NCBI GenBank assembly: GCA_024743195.1 | Contig: JANSXE010000005.1 | Span: forward strand, 186,001-250,000 | Length of the DNA stretch: 64,000 bases | Direction of reading: 5' to 3' | Source: Alphaproteobacteria bacterium | GTDB taxonomy: Bacteria; Pseudomonadota; Alphaproteobacteria; UBA8366; Aestuariispiraceae | Shown here: piece by piece, positions 1-7,629 of the stretch | How the letters are laid out: every line of letters starts with the position of its first letter | Position numbering within the stretch: the stretch's first letter is position 1 | Notes under the pieces: generated by a model | Databases searched by the model: none | Told to the model about the DNA's origin: nothing | What the model saw: only the letters and a program-made list of their open reading frames with translations | Made by a program: the position numbers and the translations under genes

Positions 1-255
1 TTGCTGCAGACGGCGCGGCGCATGGCGCGTCGCCTTGCGGTGATCGACCCGATGGTGGTGCGGCGCACCAAGGCGGCGCTCAACCAAAGCCTGGACATCG
101 CCGGCATGACGCAGGCGCTGGAGGCCGCGCTGGAGGCCGACGTCGCGCTGGAGGGCGAAGGCAGCCCGGACAAACGCGCCTTCCTGGCCGAGGCGCGCAA
201 GGGCGGTCTGCGCGCCGCGCTCGCCTGGCGCACCGCGCGCTTCAGCGAAGACTGA
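1..255 (+). CDS. Enoyl-CoA hydratase/isomerase family, C-terminal end (partial)
   Basis: The frame is open at the left edge and ends with TGA at 253-255, giving the last 84 residues of a protein that begins outside the window. The helical tail (LDIAGMTQALEAALEAD, then SPDKRAFLAEARKGGL) looks like the trimerisation helices at the C-terminus of crotonase-fold enoyl-CoA hydratases, often followed by a basic segment that closes the active site. The catalytic glutamates and the oxyanion hole are not in view, so the exact reaction (hydratase, isomerase or hydrolase) cannot be told. Its 3' end overlaps the convergent tonB gene by 14 bases. Confidence 0.65.
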   Translation: MLQTARRMARRLAVIDPMVVRRTKAALNQSLDIAGMTQALEAALEADVALEGEGSPDKRAFLAEARKGGLRAALAWRTARFSED

Positions 256-1393
256 AGAGGACGGGAATGCGGATCGCCGGCGGATCGTCGCCGGCTGCGC
301 CAGGGTGGGCCGCGCCGGGGCCGGCCGCGCCGCCCGGCGGCGGCGGATAGGGCGCAGCGCGCCGGGCGGCCCGGCAGGCGGCGCGGTCCAGCGCCGAGAC
401 CCCGCTCGTCTCCGAGAGCGCGCACCCGACGAGCCCGCCCGCCCTATCCAACCGCAGCAGCAGCACGACCCGGCCGGTCTGGCGCCGCGCCCGCGCCGCC
501 GGCGGATAGCGCAGCGCGGCGCCCACCCGGTCCGAAACCGCGGCCAGAAATCCCGACCAGTCGACGCCCTCGCCCGCGATCGGCGCCGCCTCTTCAGACG
601 GTGAGGCCGCGGCGGGCGATTCGGGGGCGGGCGATTCGGAGGCCGGCGGTTCGGCGCTGGCCGTCGCGGAGACGGGCGGCGGCGCATCGCTGCGCCCCAC
701 GGCGCGGAGGGGTGCGCGCGGCGCGGGCGGGGTCGGCTGCGGCGGGCTTGGCTTCAGCGCGGCGCGCGGGACGGCGGGCGCGTCTTTCGCGCCGTCGAAG
801 GCCACGGGCGGCCCGAGCGGCGGCCCGAGCGGCGGTTTCCGCAGCGGTTCGAGCGGGGGGACGGCCGCCGGTTCGACGGGCGGCGCCGCCGGCTCCTCCG
901 AAGCGACCTGCGGCGTGGGAGTCGCTTGCTCGGGCCGCAAAGCGAGACGACGCGGCGCCGGGCGCTCCCTGGACGACGCGCCGCGGCCCCCCTCTTTCAT
1001 GGCGGCAGAAACCGCCGGCCGCGCGGGCGCCGGCGCCGCGAACAGCACCGCGACGATCCGCTCCGCAGCGGGCGGGGGCGCGGGCGGGGGCGCGGTCGGG
1101 GGCGCGGGCGAACGCGTCGGGGCGAGCAGGACGCCCGCCCCGACGACGACCATATGGACCAGCACGGCCGCCGCCAGGAAGCGCCGCGGCGACGGCGCGC
1201 GAGGCGACGGCGGACCGGCGCGTCCGGCGACCAGTCGGCGCCCGCCGCCGCCGCCGGGCCGACCGCCCGACTTGGCGAGGCGGCGCGGCCCGCGCCGCGT
1301 CCGCAGGCGCATCGGCCCGAGATGCGGCCCGGGGACCGCGCCGGGCCTGGCGGGCGGGGCGGGCGGGGCGGGCGCGCCGGACGTCACGGGCAT
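242..1393 (-). CDS. tonB: TonB energy-transducing protein, dedicated to the adjacent receptor
   Basis: A 383-residue protein that would couple the inner-membrane ExbBD motor to the outer-membrane receptor encoded just upstream. After a long basic and proline-rich N-terminus it has one membrane segment (about residues 72-91), then a Pro/Ala/Glu-rich periplasmic spacer, then a TonB C-terminal domain (about 296-383, starting YPPAARARRQTGRVVLLLRL). The start chosen is ATG at 1393, five bases after the receptor stop codon; the roughly 70-residue cytosolic extension is unusually long, so a start nearer the membrane segment is possible. The spacer contains a three-unit 15-bp DNA repeat at 611-655. 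No exbB or exbD is in the window, so it presumably borrows them. Confidence 0.82.
   Translation of the reverse strand: MPVTSGAPAPPAPPARPGAVPGPHLGPMRLRTRRGPRRLAKSGGRPGGGGGRRLVAGRAGPPSPRAPSPRRFLAAAVLVHMVVVGAGVLLAPTRSPAPPTAPPPAPPPAAERIVAVLFAAPAPARPAVSAAMKEGGRGASSRERPAPRRLALRPEQATPTPQVASEEPAAPPVEPAAVPPLEPLRKPPLGPPLGPPVAFDGAKDAPAVPRAALKPSPPQPTPPAPRAPLRAVGRSDAPPPVSATASAEPPASESPAPESPAAASPSEEAAPIAGEGVDWSGFLAAVSDRVGAALRYPPAARARRQTGRVVLLLRLDRAGGLVGCALSETSGVSALDRAACRAARRAAPYPPPPGGAAGPGAAHPGAAGDDPPAIRIPVLFSLR
611..655. repeat. Three tandem 15-bp units inside tonB
   Basis: Units at 611-625, 626-640 and 641-655; the first two differ at one base and the third is more diverged. They stay in frame and encode part of the Pro/Ser/Glu spacer of TonB. 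One of several 15-bp tandem repeats in this window. Confidence 0.75.
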
Positions 1394-1398
1394 GCGCC

Positions 1399-3531
1399 TC
1401 AGAACCGCGCCAAGACGCGCAGATAGAAGGAGCGCCCCGGCTCGTTCACCTGCACTTCCGTGTTGTCCAAGGCGTTCGCCCGGTTGAGGTGGCCTGCATA
1501 GGTGGCGTCGAACAGGTTGGTCACGCCGAAGCCGAGCTCGATCCGGTCCGTCGCCGCGACGCCGCCATAGAGGTCGAGGACCGCATGGCCGGGCGTCTTC
1601 CGGATGTCGCGCCCGCTGCCCTCCGAGGCGTCGAGATCGACCCGGTTCTGCGTCGCCGCAAGGCGCAGGCGGGAGCCGAGCGTCCAGTCGCCGGCCGCCC
1701 ATTCCGCGCCGAGCGCGCCCTCGAGCGGCGGGGTCTGGGCGAGCGGAATGTCGTCGCTCAGATTCTGGCCGTAGATTGTGTCAACGGCGGCGGTGAGCCG
1801 CCAGGCCTCGCTTGCCTGGAAGGCGGCCTGCAGGCCGCCGCCGGCCAGCAGCGCGTCGATGTTGGTGTAGACGTCGGCCCCGAGCGCGGTGATCTGAACC
1901 CCGCGCTGGGAGCGGGCCGAGTCCCGGAAGATGTAGTCCGACACATAGTTTGCGTAGAGCGCGCCGCCGAGCGACCAACGCCCCGACGCCCAGTCGAGGC
2001 CCGCTTCGATCTGGTGATGCGCCTCCGGGTCGATCGCCGGGTTCCCGACCCAGCTCGTCAGGTTCATGTTGTTGGCGAGCCCGCGCTCGGTCGCGTCGGC
2101 CGTACGCACGCTGCGGCTGGCGCCGAGCGAGAGGTCGAGCCCCTCGCGCAACGCCGCCTCCCAGCGCAGCAGACCGCCGAGATTATGTTCGCTGACATCG
2201 TCGGCCGTGACGCCGTAGAAGCGCCGATAGAGTTGGTTCGCCGTCGAGACCCCGCCCATGGCGATGTCGGTCGCCCGGTCCGCGCGCCCCCAGTCGACGG
2301 AGACGTGATCGTAGCGCGCGCCGATCACGAGCGTGTTGCGGGCGTCGAGCGCCCAGCGCTTCTCGGCGGCCAGACCGGCCTGCAGCGTCGCGATATCGGG
2401 CCAGAGGATCGCGTTGGTCGCGGTCGTCGTCGCCCGCGTGTTCCCGACGTAGCGGGTCGCGTCGCGCCGGTTCGAGGAGGCGTCGAGCCGCAGCGTCAGC
2501 GGGCCGCCCTCGCCGTCCAGATCGGCCTCAAGTGAAAAACCAACCGTGTCGGAACCCGACTCCGCGCGCCGGAATCCGGCCGTGCGCTCGCGCAGGGAGT
2601 AATTGTCCATCCGGTGATCCACGAGAGCGCCGAAGGCTTCGAGGCGCAGGGCCGTCACGGGGCCGGCGTCCACCGGGGTCTCCATCTTGAGACGCAGCGC
2701 GTCGCTCTTGGAATAGGGCGAGTCCATGCCCGCGCCGGCGAACAGCGCATCGTCGATCCGCGTGTAGTCGTAGCCGGCCTCGACGGCCCCGTCGCCGGCG
2801 CTTGCATCCCCGGTCCAGCCGAGCGTCAGACCGGCGCTGTAGTCGCTGAAGCCGCTGCGCACCTCGCGGCCCGCCCCGTCCTCGTAGTTGCCGGCCTGCT
2901 TCCAGGCGCCGACGGCCCGGGCGAAGGCGCGATCGTCCCCGACCGCCAGATCGGCGTGGGTCGAGCGCGCCGAGGCGTTGGAATCGAACCCCGCGCCGAC
3001 GGCGCCGGCGAAGGGCGCGTCGTCAGCGACCGGCGGCCGGTCCCGCTCCAGCGAGACCACGCCGCCGGGCGCGCCGGGGCCGTTGAGGACGCTTTGATAG
3101 CCGCGGGTCACGACGATGCGGTCGGCGCCCTCGGCGGCGCCGTAGACCGTCGGCGGGTCCATCCGGTTCGGGCAGGCGCCGAGCGCCTGCACCCCGTCCG
3201 TCAGAACGGTGAGCTGGTTCTGCTGCAGCCCCCGGATCACGGGCTCGAGGCCGTGACCGCCCATGCGCCCGGCGCTGACCCCGGGCAGACTGCGCAGATA
3301 GTCGCCCGCATCGCTCCAGGGCGCGCGGGTCGGGTCGGCGGGAAAGCTCTCGCTGACCGCGGGAGAGGACGGCGCCGTCCCAAGGATCGAGACCGCCGGG
3401 GCGGTCAGCGGCTCGTCCGCGAGGGCGGGCGGCGCGGCCGCGGCCGCAGTCGCCGTCACGGCCAGAAGCGCAAGACGGAAGGCGGCGGGACGCGCGCGCA
3501 GCGCGTCCCGGTGGGATCGTACAAAAGACAT
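1399..3531 (-). CDS. TonB-dependent outer-membrane receptor, OprC/NosA copper type
   Basis: A 710-residue outer-membrane receptor: signal peptide to about residue 39, a plug domain (DYLRSLPGVSAGRMGGHGLEPVIRG region, 78-101) and a beta-barrel ending in the usual terminal Phe (RVLARF). In the plug the sequence GACPNRMDPP puts C120 and M124 in a CxxxM arrangement. Established knowledge: Pseudomonas OprC binds copper with a CxxxM site in the same region, and NosA of denitrifiers is its relative. ATG 3531 is preceded by AGGTGA at good spacing; a longer frame reaching 3627 lacks this. It lies between a DUF2946-like gene and tonB on the same strand, apparently one operon. Copper specificity is inferred from the motif and the neighbours. 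Confidence 0.85.
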   Translation of the reverse strand: MSFVRSHRDALRARPAAFRLALLAVTATAAAAAPPALADEPLTAPAVSILGTAPSSPAVSESFPADPTRAPWSDAGDYLRSLPGVSAGRMGGHGLEPVIRGLQQNQLTVLTDGVQALGACPNRMDPPTVYGAAEGADRIVVTRGYQSVLNGPGAPGGVVSLERDRPPVADDAPFAGAVGAGFDSNASARSTHADLAVGDDRAFARAVGAWKQAGNYEDGAGREVRSGFSDYSAGLTLGWTGDASAGDGAVEAGYDYTRIDDALFAGAGMDSPYSKSDALRLKMETPVDAGPVTALRLEAFGALVDHRMDNYSLRERTAGFRRAESGSDTVGFSLEADLDGEGGPLTLRLDASSNRRDATRYVGNTRATTTATNAILWPDIATLQAGLAAEKRWALDARNTLVIGARYDHVSVDWGRADRATDIAMGGVSTANQLYRRFYGVTADDVSEHNLGGLLRWEAALREGLDLSLGASRSVRTADATERGLANNMNLTSWVGNPAIDPEAHHQIEAGLDWASGRWSLGGALYANYVSDYIFRDSARSQRGVQITALGADVYTNIDALLAGGGLQAAFQASEAWRLTAAVDTIYGQNLSDDIPLAQTPPLEGALGAEWAAGDWTLGSRLRLAATQNRVDLDASEGSGRDIRKTPGHAVLDLYGGVAATDRIELGFGVTNLFDATYAGHLNRANALDNTEVQVNEPGRSFYLRVLARF

Positions 3532-3639
3532 CGGGTCACCTGTCTGAAGAGTTGGACGCGCGGCGCGACGACGCACCCGGTCGCGCAAAGCGACGGGGCG
3601 CGGCCCCAAGGCCGCGTCGGAACGCAAGCTGGCTTCAGA

Positions 3640-4077
3640 TCAGGCGGGCGGCCCCCGGCCAGGCGGGCGGTCCCAGAGCGTCGGATCACGCGGCGCCGCG
3701 CCGTCCTGCACGGGCCGCCGCGACGCCGGGGCGACGGCGCGGGGCGCCCAAAGCGCGACGCCGTCCGGCCGATCGAGCGCGACGAGCTTGGCGAGCGTGC
3801 AGGCCGGGCACTCGGCCGGCTGCGCGCCCTCCTCGTCCGCCGCCGACTCGGGCAGGCAGAAGGCGGGATCGATCCCCGCCGCCTCGTAGAAGGCCAGCAG
3901 GGCCGTCTGGGAGGACCGGGCGACGTCCTGCCCCCCGCCTGCCGCCCAGGCCGCGCCGGGGGCGTGGAGGTAGGGCCACAGCAGCGAAAGCAGCAGCGGC
4001 GCCAGCGCCAGCGCGCGCGCCGCGCGCACAGCATGGTCGCGCACTCTCCAGCGCCGCACTGTCCCTCTCCCGCTCAT
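3640..4077 (-). CDS. DUF2946-like exported small protein with CxxC
   Basis: A 145-residue protein with a hydrophobic N-terminal segment (about 18-46, likely signal peptide), then C74 and a C90-P-A-C93 pair in a PAECPACTLAKL context, ending in the RGPP-type tail usual for DUF2946 proteins. Members of this family are commonly found beside copper-type TonB-dependent receptors and cytochromes; their biochemical role is not established, and metal binding by the cysteines is an inference. It is the first gene of the leftward operon with the receptor (108 bp downstream) and tonB. Two dyad sequences lie directly upstream (4082-4093 and 4105-4129). Confidence 0.7.
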   Translation of the reverse strand: MSGRGTVRRWRVRDHAVRAARALALAPLLLSLLWPYLHAPGAAWAAGGGQDVARSSQTALLAFYEAAGIDPAFCLPESAADEEGAQPAECPACTLAKLVALDRPDGVALWAPRAVAPASRRPVQDGAAPRDPTLWDRPPGRGPPA

Positions 4078-4081
4078 GCCG

Positions 4082-4129
4082 GGTCTATAGACCGGCGGCG
4101 GCGGGTTTGCAAAGTAGCCCTACGCAAAC
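4082..4129 (-). promoter_or_regulatory. Two dyads upstream of the copper-receptor operon
   Basis: A perfect 12-bp palindrome GGTCTATAGACC is at 4082-4093. At 4105-4129 a nested dyad has outer arms GTTTGC/GCAAAC and inner arms GTAG/CTAC. Both lie within 55 bp of the start codon of the DUF2946-like gene, in sequence richer in A/T than its surroundings. Position and symmetry suggest a repressor operator, perhaps metal-responsive; no regulator gene is adjacent, so the protein is unknown. Confidence 0.45.
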
Positions 4130-4145
4130 TGCGGCAATACGCCTC

Positions 4146-4976
4146 TCAGCCCGCGCGGCGCACGTCGGGCACAAAGGCCTGGCCGGCGAAATGCTCCTGC
4201 GCGCCATCGGAGAATTTGAGGCCCGCGCGCAGGATCGCGCCGTCGTCGACCATCTCCAGCGGCACGTAGGAGCGGTCGTCCTCTTTCACGTACGCGTCGT
4301 TGCTGACGGCGTTGTAGCAGATCAGAAGCGTCCAGCGCCGCTTGTCGGACGCGTTGCGGTCGGAGCGGTGCAGCGTGTTGCAGTGGAAGACGAAGACGTC
4401 GCCCGGCTCCATCACCGCATCGACCACCTCGTGGCGCTTCAGGATTTCCCTCATGCGGGCGGGGTCGGCCTCGTTCTGCTTGTCGGTCAGCGGGACGTGA
4501 TCGATGCGGCCCATCTTATGGCTGCCGCGCACGACCTTCAGGCAGCCGTTCTCCGGCGTCGTCGCGTCCAGCGCGATCATGCAGCTCAGCATATCGGGGC
4601 GCAGGCAGCCATTGTGGTACCAATAGCCGTAATCCTGGTGCCATTCCCAGGCGCCGCCCTCATGCGGCTCCTTGGCGGTCAGCTTGCTCTGATAGTGATA
4701 GACCGGCTCGCCGATCAGGCGTTCGGCCGTATCGACCATGCGGGGGATGCGGGCCGCCAGGCCGTAGACGCTGTCGCCGGCGCGGTTCCACAGCGCGATC
4801 TTGGTGCCGAAGCCTTGCTGGTCGGCGCGGACCAGCATGTGCTCGGCGATCGCCGGGTCCTCGGCCATCGCGCGATTCAGCAGCGCGACCTCCTGCGCAT
4901 CGAACAGTCCCTTCAGGGTCACGAAGCCGTCGGCGTGATAGGCCGCCTCCTGCTCCGGCGTCAGGATCGTCGCCAT
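4146..4976 (-). CDS. Phytanoyl-CoA dioxygenase (PhyH) family Fe(II)/2-oxoglutarate oxygenase
   Basis: A 276-residue cytosolic protein with the PhyH fold signature. WEWHQDYGYW gives the HxD iron ligands H113 and D115, and FHCNTLHRS supplies the distal histidine (H203 most likely); the following KRRW holds the basic residue expected to bind 2-oxoglutarate. Such enzymes hydroxylate small molecules; the family includes phytanoyl-CoA hydroxylase and ectoine hydroxylase. Length and motifs are complete, so it should be active, but the substrate cannot be read from sequence. It sits between two divergent copper gene sets. The gap of 68 bp to the next leftward gene carries dyads, so it is probably transcribed separately. 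Confidence 0.8.
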   Translation of the reverse strand: MATILTPEQEAAYHADGFVTLKGLFDAQEVALLNRAMAEDPAIAEHMLVRADQQGFGTKIALWNRAGDSVYGLAARIPRMVDTAERLIGEPVYHYQSKLTAKEPHEGGAWEWHQDYGYWYHNGCLRPDMLSCMIALDATTPENGCLKVVRGSHKMGRIDHVPLTDKQNEADPARMREILKRHEVVDAVMEPGDVFVFHCNTLHRSDRNASDKRRWTLLICYNAVSNDAYVKEDDRSYVPLEMVDDGAILRAGLKFSDGAQEHFAGQAFVPDVRRAG

Positions 4977-5039
4977 GGCGCGCGCCCTCCCGTTTTTCGT
5001 TGTCCGTCGGGTCCGGCTCCCAGCGCCGGCCCTGGTGCG

Positions 5040-5053
5040 TGCAGTCTACTGCA
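5040..5053. promoter_or_regulatory. Perfect palindrome in the divergent promoter region
   Basis: TGCAGTCTACTGCA (6-bp arms, 2-bp centre) lies between the PhyH gene (start 4976, leftward) and the cytochrome operon (start 5170, rightward). It is a candidate operator for either side. It does not match a copper-regulator consensus I can recite with confidence. Confidence 0.35.
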
Positions 5054-5169
5054 AGCGGGCGCCCTGCGCAAAAGCGCGCAGCGCGCCGCCGGCCCCTTTG
5101 CGTCGGCCCGCTTCGCAGCTAAGCTACCCTCAGATCGCCGCTTTCGGCGGACCGACGGTGAGAGACGAC

Positions 5170-5559
5170 ATGGTCCGACCCGACCCCTGCGCGTCGAAAC
5201 GACCGCCCGCCCGCCGCACCGCCGGCGGCGGTTTGCGGCGCATTCTGGCGTACGCGGCGATCGCGCTCGCGCTCGTCGCCGGCGGACTGGCAGGCCATTC
5301 GGACAGCCATGCGGCGGCGCATCACGGTCCCTCGGGCTGGCTGGACGGGGCGGCGGCCGCCCATGACGCCGGCGCCTGCTGCGCGCCGGCGCCCGCCAGC
5401 GCCGGCTGCGTCGCGCCGGCGGTGAGCGCCGGCTCCGCCGGGCTTGCCCCGCCGTCTATCGGATCCGCGGCGCTTCTGGGTCCGCCACGCCGCGCGACCC
5501 GGCCAGACGGGCTCGAGCGGGCGCCGCCGACGCCGCCTCCGCAGGATCTCGCGCTCTGA
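5170..5559 (+). CDS. Small exported Cys/His-rich protein, first gene of cytochrome/copper operon
   Basis: A 129-residue protein I cannot assign to a named family. It has a basic N-terminus and a hydrophobic segment (about 24-41) that looks like a signal peptide or membrane anchor, then a His-rich stretch (GHSDSHAAAHH) and clustered cysteines (C70, C71, C80), and ends in a Pro-rich tail. That layout resembles the small DUF2946-like proteins found with copper genes. ATG 5170 follows GGTGAGAG and is preferred over the in-frame ATG at 4975, which lies inside the PhyH promoter region. It heads a rightward operon with cytochrome c', a diheme cytochrome and a CopG-like protein; 67 bp separate it from the cytochrome. 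Confidence 0.6.
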   Translation: MVRPDPCASKRPPARRTAGGGLRRILAYAAIALALVAGGLAGHSDSHAAAHHGPSGWLDGAAAAHDAGACCAPAPASAGCVAPAVSAGSAGLAPPSIGSAALLGPPRRATRPDGLERAPPTPPPQDLAL

Positions 5560-5626
5560 CTTCGACACGCGGGCGGCCCTGAGCGGTCCGCCCCTCAGAG
5601 ACGACGAGACGGAGACGAGGATCATC

Positions 5627-6238
5627 ATGACCGATCATCACAGGCGGCCGCGCTTGGCGGCGTTGGGGCTTTGGGCGGGCGCAGGCGGGGCGGCGGCCGT
5701 CCTTGCGGCGGGATTGGGCGGCGGCGCCGTCGCCCATGTCGGCGCGACCGGCGTGGTCAAGGAGCGTATGGATCTGATGATGGAGATCGGCGACGCCACC
5801 AAGGCGATCGCCGACATGCTGCGCGGAACGCAGCCCTACGACGCCGAGCGGATGCGGGCCATGGCGCGCCGGATCGAAGGCCATGGCGGGGAGGCGATGA
5901 CCAGCCTGTTCCCCGACGGCAGCCTCGATCACCCGAGCGAGGCGCTGCCGGCGATCTGGACCGAGTGGGAGCGTTTCGAGCGGCTGGCCGACCTGATGGC
6001 GGATCAGGCCGGCGCGCTCGCCCGCGCCGCCGACAATCCGCGCGGCCCGATGCAGCGAGGCGGCGGCATGATGGGCGGGTCCGGCATTATGTCCGGGTCC
6101 GGCATGATGGGCGGGGGCATGATGGGCGGCGGCGGGCCGAGCGCCGAAGACCTCGCCGCCATGCCGCCGGACGCGGCCTTCCGACATCTGGCGCAGACCT
6201 GCTCGGCCTGCCACGAAGCCTATCGCGAAGAGCAATAG
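5627..6238 (+). CDS. Cytochrome c' family protein with Met/Gly-rich insert
   Basis: A 203-residue periplasmic protein. A hydrophobic N-terminus (about 9-37) is followed by a helical body with a heme-c site near the C-terminus, CSACHEAYR (C192, C195, H196), the layout of cytochrome c' four-helix bundles. Between helices, residues about 142-170 are a Met/Gly-rich run (repeats of MMGG) not present in ordinary cytochrome c', which could bind Cu(I). ATG 5627 follows GGAGACGAGG. It is second in the operon and ends two bases before the diheme cytochrome gene. Cytochromes c' bind NO and respond to nitrosative or metal stress; the copper link here is inferred from the insert and neighbours. Confidence 0.82.
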   Translation: MTDHHRRPRLAALGLWAGAGGAAAVLAAGLGGGAVAHVGATGVVKERMDLMMEIGDATKAIADMLRGTQPYDAERMRAMARRIEGHGGEAMTSLFPDGSLDHPSEALPAIWTEWERFERLADLMADQAGALARAADNPRGPMQRGGGMMGGSGIMSGSGMMGGGMMGGGGPSAEDLAAMPPDAAFRHLAQTCSACHEAYREEQ

Positions 6239-6239
6239 G

Positions 6240-7142
6240 GTGCGGCGGACGGGATGGATCGCCGCCGCGGTCGCGCTTGCGATCGCGGCCGGCGGCGCGG
6301 GGACGTGGCTGATCGGCGGGCCGACGGCGCCGCCGCGCGACCTGACGGACCTCACGGGCGATGTGAACCGGGGCGCCTATGTCGCGCGGCTCGCCGGCTG
6401 CATTCCCTGCCATACGGATTCGGAGGCCGGCGGCGCGGTGCTGGCCGGCGGCGGGCCGCTGAAGACCGAGTTCGGGATCTTCTACGGCCCCAACATCACG
6501 CCGCACGAAACCGACGGCGTCGGCGCCTGGACGCTGGAGCAGTTCGCCGCGGCGGTGACGGAAGGGCGGGCGCCCGACGGGTCGCATTACTATCCGTCCT
6601 TCCCCTATGCCTTCTACACGCGGCTCAGCGATCAGGACATCGTCGACCTCTGGGCGGCGGTGCGCTCCGTCCCCGCGGTGGAAGGCCGCGCGCCGCCGCA
6701 TGATCTCGCCTTTCCCTATACGGTCCGGGCCGGGCTTGGCGCATGGAAGCGGCTCTATCTCGATCCCGAGCCGGCGCCGGCGGACTGGCCGCGCGGCCGC
6801 TACCTGGCGGAGGTCGCGCATTGCGGGGCCTGCCACACGCCGCGCACCGCGCTGGGCGGGCGGGACGCGGACCGGCGCTTCGCCGGCGCCCCGACGCCCG
6901 GCGGCGGGACGATCCCGGCGATCACCGGCGCGGCGCTGACCGAGGCCGGCTGGACGGTCGAGGATCTGGCCTATTCGCTGGTCAGCGGGGTGAAGCCCGA
7001 CGGCGACGTCTATGGCGGGGCGATGGCCCGCGTCGTCCAGGGCGGCACGCAATTCTGGAGCGCGACAGATCGCGACGCGCTCGCCGTCTATCTGTTCGAA
7101 GGCGCCCTCGGCGCCCCGATAACCGAAGGAGAGACCCAATGA
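6240..7142 (+). CDS. Diheme cytochrome c
   Basis: A 300-residue protein with a single N-terminal hydrophobic segment (about 6-26) and two heme-c sites, CIPCH (C54, C57, H58) and CGACH (C195, C198, H199). The two domains, each with NITPHETDGVGAW- or TIPAITGAAL-like sequences after the heme motif, are typical of the membrane-anchored cytochrome subunits of alcohol or aldehyde dehydrogenases and related diheme proteins. It begins with GTG two bases after the cytochrome c' stop, so translation is probably coupled, and ends in an ATGA overlap with the DUF411 gene. No dehydrogenase subunit is nearby, so it more likely passes electrons in the copper/periplasmic redox module. Confidence 0.83.
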   Translation: MRRTGWIAAAVALAIAAGGAGTWLIGGPTAPPRDLTDLTGDVNRGAYVARLAGCIPCHTDSEAGGAVLAGGGPLKTEFGIFYGPNITPHETDGVGAWTLEQFAAAVTEGRAPDGSHYYPSFPYAFYTRLSDQDIVDLWAAVRSVPAVEGRAPPHDLAFPYTVRAGLGAWKRLYLDPEPAPADWPRGRYLAEVAHCGACHTPRTALGGRDADRRFAGAPTPGGGTIPAITGAALTEAGWTVEDLAYSLVSGVKPDGDVYGGAMARVVQGGTQFWSATDRDALAVYLFEGALGAPITEGETQ

Positions 7143-7612
7143 ACCGACGGAGTTTCCTCAGCCGCCTGGCCGCCCTTCCCGCGGCGCTCGCCGCCGGACC
7201 GGCGCTAAGCGGCCGCGCCGCCGCGCGGGACCTCCCCAAGCTCGTCGTCGCCAAGACGCCGACCTGCGGCTGCTGCGGCGCCTGGGTCGAGCGGATGCAG
7301 GCCGCCGGCTTCACCGTCGAGGCGCATGACGTGACCCAAGAGGCGCTCAATCAGATCAAGGCGCAGCTCGGCGTTCCGCAGCCGCTGCACTCCTGCCACA
7401 CCGGCCAGATCGACAGCTACTTCATCGAAGGTCACATTCCCGCCGAAGACATCAAACGCCTGATCGCGGAGCGGCCGGACGGCGTCGGGATCGCCGCGCC
7501 CGGCATGCCGGCCGGATCGCCGGGCATGGAGATGGGCGCGATGCGCGATTCCTATCAGACCCTGCTGCTGCGCCCGGACGGGTCCGTCGACGTCTTCGCC
7601 CGGCACGGCTGA
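7139..7612 (+). CDS. DUF411 metal-binding protein, CopG-like
   Basis: A 157-residue exported protein with twin-arginine-like N-terminus (MNRRSFLSRL) and the DUF411 hallmarks: TPTCGCCGAWVERM (C43, C45, C46), LHSCHT (C86), EGHIPAEDI, and GMPAGSPGMEMG near the end. Established knowledge: CopG, a periplasmic copper-resistance protein of this family, holds a cysteine-bridged tetranuclear copper cluster; the same cysteines are present. It is the last gene of the rightward operon, overlapping the diheme cytochrome by ATGA, and it ends 17 bp from the convergent PEBP gene. This is the strongest single argument that the operon concerns copper. Confidence 0.88.
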   Translation: MNRRSFLSRLAALPAALAAGPALSGRAAARDLPKLVVAKTPTCGCCGAWVERMQAAGFTVEAHDVTQEALNQIKAQLGVPQPLHSCHTGQIDSYFIEGHIPAEDIKRLIAERPDGVGIAAPGMPAGSPGMEMGAMRDSYQTLLLRPDGSVDVFARHG

Positions 7613-7629
7613 CAAGCGGCTCGGGCGGG

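Noticed and set aside
2985-3005. Sequence resembling a tRNA T-arm (GGAATCGAACCCC)
   Set aside because: It lies inside the receptor coding sequence and no cloverleaf can be built around it; no tRNA was found in the window.
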